Below are positions 6,378 through 8,958 of a stretch of DNA of 8,958 bases, in pieces. The translations under genes were made by a program, and so were the position numbers. The notes under the pieces are model-generated. The model was not told the origin of the DNA, searched no databases, and saw only the letters and a list, made by a program, of their open reading frames with translations. This DNA is from a bacterium. Its GTDB lineage: Bacteria; Hydrogenedentota; Hydrogenedentia; Hydrogenedentiales; SLHB01. Location: positions 1-8,958 of the forward strand of contig JAAEQP010001778.1 of assembly GCA_024231375.1 (NCBI GenBank), read 5' to 3'. Numbering within the stretch: the stretch's first letter is position 1; each line of letters opens with the position of its first letter.

Positions 6378-6492
6378 AATCCGAAGGATTCCGGCCGGGT
6401 AATCCGAAGGAAGGCGGCCAGCCGTTCCGAGCGAAGCGGACCACCTAATCCGAAGGATTCGGGCCGCTTGTCGGAGCGTAGCGACGCGGGTC
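6378..6492. repeat. Short repeats in a 23-base register beside the IS element
   Basis: The sequence AATCCGAAGGA starts at 6378, 6401 and 6447, spacings of exactly 23 and 46 bases. At 6378 and 6447 it extends to the palindrome AATCC-GAA-GGATT. The two intervening 23-base slots, starting at 6424 and 6470, hold a second related motif, GAGCGaAGCG and GAGCGtAGCG. The array is therefore about five 23-base units of two types, the last overlapping the left inverted repeat of the IS21 element. Multiple transposase-binding repeats at the ends are known in the IS21 family; a host-genome intergenic repeat is the alternative. Confidence 0.55.
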
Positions 6493-6497
6493 GTTCA
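6469..6497. repeat. Left inverted repeat of the IS21 element
   Basis: This begins TGTCGGAGCGTAGCGACG and ends in TCGTTCA, whose last three bases are the complement of the istB stop codon. It matches the right end in the opposite orientation, with a one-base gap after GTAGCGA and a second short gap before TCGTTCA. Confidence 0.65.
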
Positions 6498-7271
6498 AGT
6501 GTCTTTGTTCTTCTTACCTGATGGCTTGGTGGTAGTCAAGTCTTTGGTCTTGCGTTTTCGCATGGATTCTCCTTTGAGCGTGATGGTGTAGGCGTTGTGG
6601 ATGAGTCTGTCAAGGATGGCGTCGGCCAGGGTGGGGTCGCCGATGGTCTCGTGCCAGTGCTTGACGGGGAGTTGGGCGGCGATGAGGGTTGAGCCTCGAT
6701 CGTAGCGGTCTTCCATGACCTCGAAGAGGTCCCGTCTTTGTTCGTCCGTCAGGGGCGCCGTCCCCCAATCGTCGAGCACGAGGAGTTGGGCTCTGGCGAG
6801 GGCGCGCAGGAGTTTGTCGTAGCGTCCGTCCACCTTGGCGATGGCGAGGTCCTGGAAGAGGCGCGCGATGCGGAAGTACAGAACGGGGTAGCCCTCGCGG
6901 CAGGCTTTGTTGCCAAGCGCGCAGGCGAGGTAGCTCTTGCCGGCGCCGGTAGGCCCGGTGAGGATGACGTTGTGGTGTTGGCGGATCCAGTCGCAGCCGG
7001 CCAGGCAGAGCATGAGGGACTTGTCGAGCCCGCGGGGGTGTCGGTAGTCGATGTCTTCAATGGTGGCGGCCTGGCGTAGTCGGGCGCGCTTGAGCCGGGT
7101 TTTGAGGCGGCGGTTTTCGCGGTCGGTGTACTCGCAGTCCACGAGCAGGCCGAAGCGTTCGTCGAAGGTGAGGGCATCGCGGTCGGGCAGGTCCATTTGT
7201 TCGATGAGGGCCTTCTGCATCCCCGTGAGCCTCAGTTCGCGCAGTTTGTCGAGTGTGGGATGAATCAGCAT
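6495..7271 (-). CDS. istB: IS21-family helper ATPase IstB
   Basis: A 258-residue AAA+ ATPase related to DnaC. In the IS21 family IstB forms ATP-dependent assemblies on DNA and helps the IstA transposase choose and use the target. Visible motifs: Walker A GPTGAGKS at 106-113, Walker B LLVLDDWG at 153-160, a sensor-like strand STLIAAQLP, and DRLIHNA near the C-terminus with an arginine that fits the AAA+ arginine position. The N-terminal helical part (about 1-75) is of normal length, and the full protein is in the usual 240-260 range. The ATG at 7271 has AAGGAG about 11 bases upstream and comes 21 bases after the istA stop. The basic C-terminal tail (RKRKTKDL and SGKKNK) is a common variable feature. 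No damage is seen. Confidence 0.95.
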   Translation of the reverse strand: MLIHPTLDKLRELRLTGMQKALIEQMDLPDRDALTFDERFGLLVDCEYTDRENRRLKTRLKRARLRQAATIEDIDYRHPRGLDKSLMLCLAGCDWIRQHHNVILTGPTGAGKSYLACALGNKACREGYPVLYFRIARLFQDLAIAKVDGRYDKLLRALARAQLLVLDDWGTAPLTDEQRRDLFEVMEDRYDRGSTLIAAQLPVKHWHETIGDPTLADAILDRLIHNAYTITLKGESMRKRKTKDLTTTKPSGKKNKDT

Positions 7272-7292
7272 GGTGGCGTGTTCTCCTTTCTG

Positions 7293-8840
7293 TCAGTGGC
7301 GTTGGTAATAGTCCGCCCCGCGCACGTTTTCATGCTCGATGGGCGGTGGCGCGGATGATTGTGTGGCCAGGGGTTTCTTGTCGAGTTCGTTGTTGAGGAT
7401 GGACTTGACGCTTCGGTACGAGGGCGACTGGATGGCCAGGGCACGCAGGCAGGCGGCTTCGAGCCGGTCCACGCCGTAAACCTCGCCCAAGCGTTTGATG
7501 CCCATACAGGCGCGAAACCCCTGCTGGGGATGGGGGCGCGAGGCAATGATTTGCTTGGCCACTTCAGCGGTGGCTTGGCCGGCTTTGCCCACCCACCGGA
7601 TAACGCGCTCGGGCGTCCATTCGGCGTGGGCGCGATGACTTTCGGGCATGTGTTCGTTCTTCGTGGTGTGGCGGTGCTTCTTGTGGGAACGCAGATGGCT
7701 GGCCACGCGCACGCCCTGGTGAAAAACCTCGACGGCCGTGATGGTCAAGCGGACGTGGACCTCCTGTTTCACCAGGCGGTAGGGGACGCTGTAGTAATGG
7801 TCGTCGGCGCGGACGTGGTAATCCAGACTCACGCGGGCCTTGACCCACTCGGCATACTCGTACCGGGTCGCGGGCAGTGGCACCAGGGCCGGTTTGTCCA
7901 CCTTCTCGAACAGCGAGCGCCTCGAACCCTCGAACTGCTGGAACGGCCGGCGATTGTATTCCACCAGCAAGACGGAGATAGCCTGGTTCAGTTCCGTCAG
8001 GCTGAAGAAGGTGCGGTTTCTGAGCTTGGCCAGGATGCGTCGCTCCACCCCCTGGACGCCCGCCTCCACTTTGGCCTTGTCCTTGGGCTTCTGGACCCGG
8101 GTGGGCAGAATGGCCGTGCCGTAATGGGCGGCCATCTCGGCATACGTGGGGTTCGCATCCGGATCGTACCGGCACGAATACGAGACGCCGCTGCGCAGAT
8201 TGTCCGGGATGACGAGCTCGGGCGCACCGCCGAAGAACTCGAACGCTCGCACATGCGAGGCGATCCAGTCCGGCAGGGTCTGGGTCCACGTGGCCTGCGT
8301 GTACGTGTAATTGCTGGCTCCCAGCGTGGACACGAAGATCTGTGCCTGACGGATTTCCCCGGTTTCGCGGTTGGTTACCGGCATCGTCATGCCGGCGTAG
8401 TCCACGAACAGCTTCTCTCCGGCCCGGTGGTCCTGGCGCATCCACACCGGCAGTTTGCCCGCCCACTGCCGGTAGAGCTCGCAGAATCGGCTGTACTCAT
8501 AGCCGTCCGGATGGACCGCCTTGTACTCCTCCCACAACAGGAACAGCGTCACGCCTTTGCGTCGCAGTTCCTCGTGCAGATGCTGCCAATCCGGCAGCGG
8601 TCGGGGCGCATTCGTGGGCGACACCGGCGGCGCGAACAGCAACGCCTCCAACTCGCCGTCCGACAGCCCCTGCTGCAACGGCCAGGACAATCCCGCGCGT
8701 TCCGCTCGCTGCAGATACTCCCTCACCGTTGTGCGTCCCATCCCGCAGCTCTGGGCCACGGCCCGGGGACTCAGCTTTCCGCCCCAACTTAACCGTAATA
8801 CTTCTCGGATCTTACGCATGGACAACCGCTCCGCCGACAT
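7293..8840 (-). CDS. istA: IS21-family DDE transposase IstA
   Basis: A 515-residue transposase. The N-terminus has a helix-turn-helix (about 20-45, SPRAVAQSCGMGRTTVREYL) for binding the element ends. The RNase H-like catalytic core shows the acidic triad: Asp147 in KLFVDYAGMTM, Asp213 in LVIPDNLRSGV and Glu259 in KDKAKVEAGVQ, with spacing usual for IS21/Mu-like integrase folds. The C-terminal part from about 320 includes a beta-rich domain (around YHVRADDHYYSVPYRL) as in other family members. The ATG at 8840 follows GGAGGAGAGCG. Length and motifs are complete, and istB follows 21 bases downstream in the standard arrangement, so the enzyme is probably functional. Confidence 0.96.
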   Translation of the reverse strand: MSAERLSMRKIREVLRLSWGGKLSPRAVAQSCGMGRTTVREYLQRAERAGLSWPLQQGLSDGELEALLFAPPVSPTNAPRPLPDWQHLHEELRRKGVTLFLLWEEYKAVHPDGYEYSRFCELYRQWAGKLPVWMRQDHRAGEKLFVDYAGMTMPVTNRETGEIRQAQIFVSTLGASNYTYTQATWTQTLPDWIASHVRAFEFFGGAPELVIPDNLRSGVSYSCRYDPDANPTYAEMAAHYGTAILPTRVQKPKDKAKVEAGVQGVERRILAKLRNRTFFSLTELNQAISVLLVEYNRRPFQQFEGSRRSLFEKVDKPALVPLPATRYEYAEWVKARVSLDYHVRADDHYYSVPYRLVKQEVHVRLTITAVEVFHQGVRVASHLRSHKKHRHTTKNEHMPESHRAHAEWTPERVIRWVGKAGQATAEVAKQIIASRPHPQQGFRACMGIKRLGEVYGVDRLEAACLRALAIQSPSYRSVKSILNNELDKKPLATQSSAPPPIEHENVRGADYYQRH

Positions 8841-8854
8841 CGCTCTCCTCCAGG

Positions 8855-8867
8855 TTGGTTAAACCAA
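8855..8867. promoter_or_regulatory. Palindrome upstream of istA, possible operator
   Basis: TTGGTT-A-AACCAA is a perfect inverted repeat with 6-bp arms and a single central base. It lies only a few bases upstream of the GGAGGA ribosome-binding site of istA, inside the right end of the element. It could be a self-repression site for IstA or a structure limiting translation from transcripts that start outside the element. Confidence 0.35.
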
Positions 8868-8872
8868 AAAGG

Positions 8873-8914
8873 TGAACGATACCCGGGTTATCCCGCGTTC
8901 GCTACGCTCCCCCA
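8873..8914. repeat. Right inverted repeat of the IS21 element
   Basis: Read inward on the minus strand it begins TGGGGGAGCGTAGCGAACG, matching the left end, and reaches TCGTTCA as the left end does. Between CGCGGG and TCGTTCA it carries extra bases including the palindrome ACCCGGGT (8881-8888), which the left end lacks. A second palindrome, CCCACT-A-AGTGGG (8911-8923), straddles the proposed boundary. Confidence 0.6.
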
Positions 8915-8958
8915 CTAAGTGGGCGGATTTCCCCGGGACAGGGTGGCGTGATCGCTCG

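Larger units (their letters stand above)
6469..8914 (-). mobile_element. Complete IS21-family insertion sequence
   Basis: An element of about 2.45 kb, a typical length for IS21, containing istA then istB in the standard order on the minus strand. Both ends carry GGAGCGTAGCGA in inverted orientation, starting with TG as is usual. Direct target duplications of 4-8 bases are expected, but I find none at these coordinates: the left flank ends GGGCCGCT and the right flank begins CTAAGTGG. Either the true ends lie slightly outside, where related motifs continue on both sides, or the flanks have rearranged. Both genes appear intact, so the element could be active. Confidence 0.8.

Noticed and set aside
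6378..6492. CRISPR array
   Set aside because: Units are directly adjacent at 23-base steps with no unique spacers, and no cas genes are present.
7359..8792. 477-residue plus-strand frame opposite istA
   Set aside because: Shadow of the istA coding sequence, whose DDE triad and helix-turn-helix are clear.

Overview
This 8,958-base window is GC-rich, with several secreted helical-repeat (TPR/HEAT-like) proteins, an orphan secreted metallopeptidase and an IS21-family element. Together these suggest an uncultivated, probably diderm, environmental bacterium of the planctomycete, Hydrogenedentes or deltaproteobacterial kind. No marker gene is present, so this placement is only an inference.

Layout. 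(1) Bases 1-2555, minus strand: a compact operon that looks like a peptide natural-product (RiPP) cassette. Read 5' to 3' it holds a 27-residue precursor-like peptide, an HPr-kinase/PEPCK-like P-loop protein, a secreted TPR-like protein, and the first ten codons of a fourth gene that runs off the left edge. The last three are joined by start/stop overlaps, while the peptide and the kinase-like gene are 11 bases apart. The peptide is too short for ordinary gene callers. It has a strong ribosome-binding site, a Tyr-x-x-Pro-x-Val leader motif of the kind bound by RiPP recognition elements, and a Cys-Thr end. HprK-like enzymes beside lasso-type precursors can phosphorylate the precursor C-terminal hydroxyl residue, so the gene pair makes a testable system. 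(2) Bases 2556-2868: a divergent intergenic region with a good plus-strand sigma-70-like promoter and a small palindrome just upstream of it. (3) Bases 2869-6138, plus strand: three exported proteins in a row: a metzincin-like zinc peptidase broken by a -1 frameshift at a run of seven G, a HEAT-like protein and a TPR-like protein. (4) Bases 6139-6468: a gene-poor stretch ending in short repeats with an exact 23-base register. (5) Bases about 6469-8914: a complete IS21-family element with istA and istB, both on the minus strand and both apparently intact, bounded by imperfect inverted repeats.

The main point of interest is the precursor-kinase pair on the left, reading away from a set of secreted proteins that includes a peptidase. 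Whether the two sides belong to one system cannot be decided from this window. The IS21 element is ordinary in content but marks the right flank as an insertion-prone accessory region.
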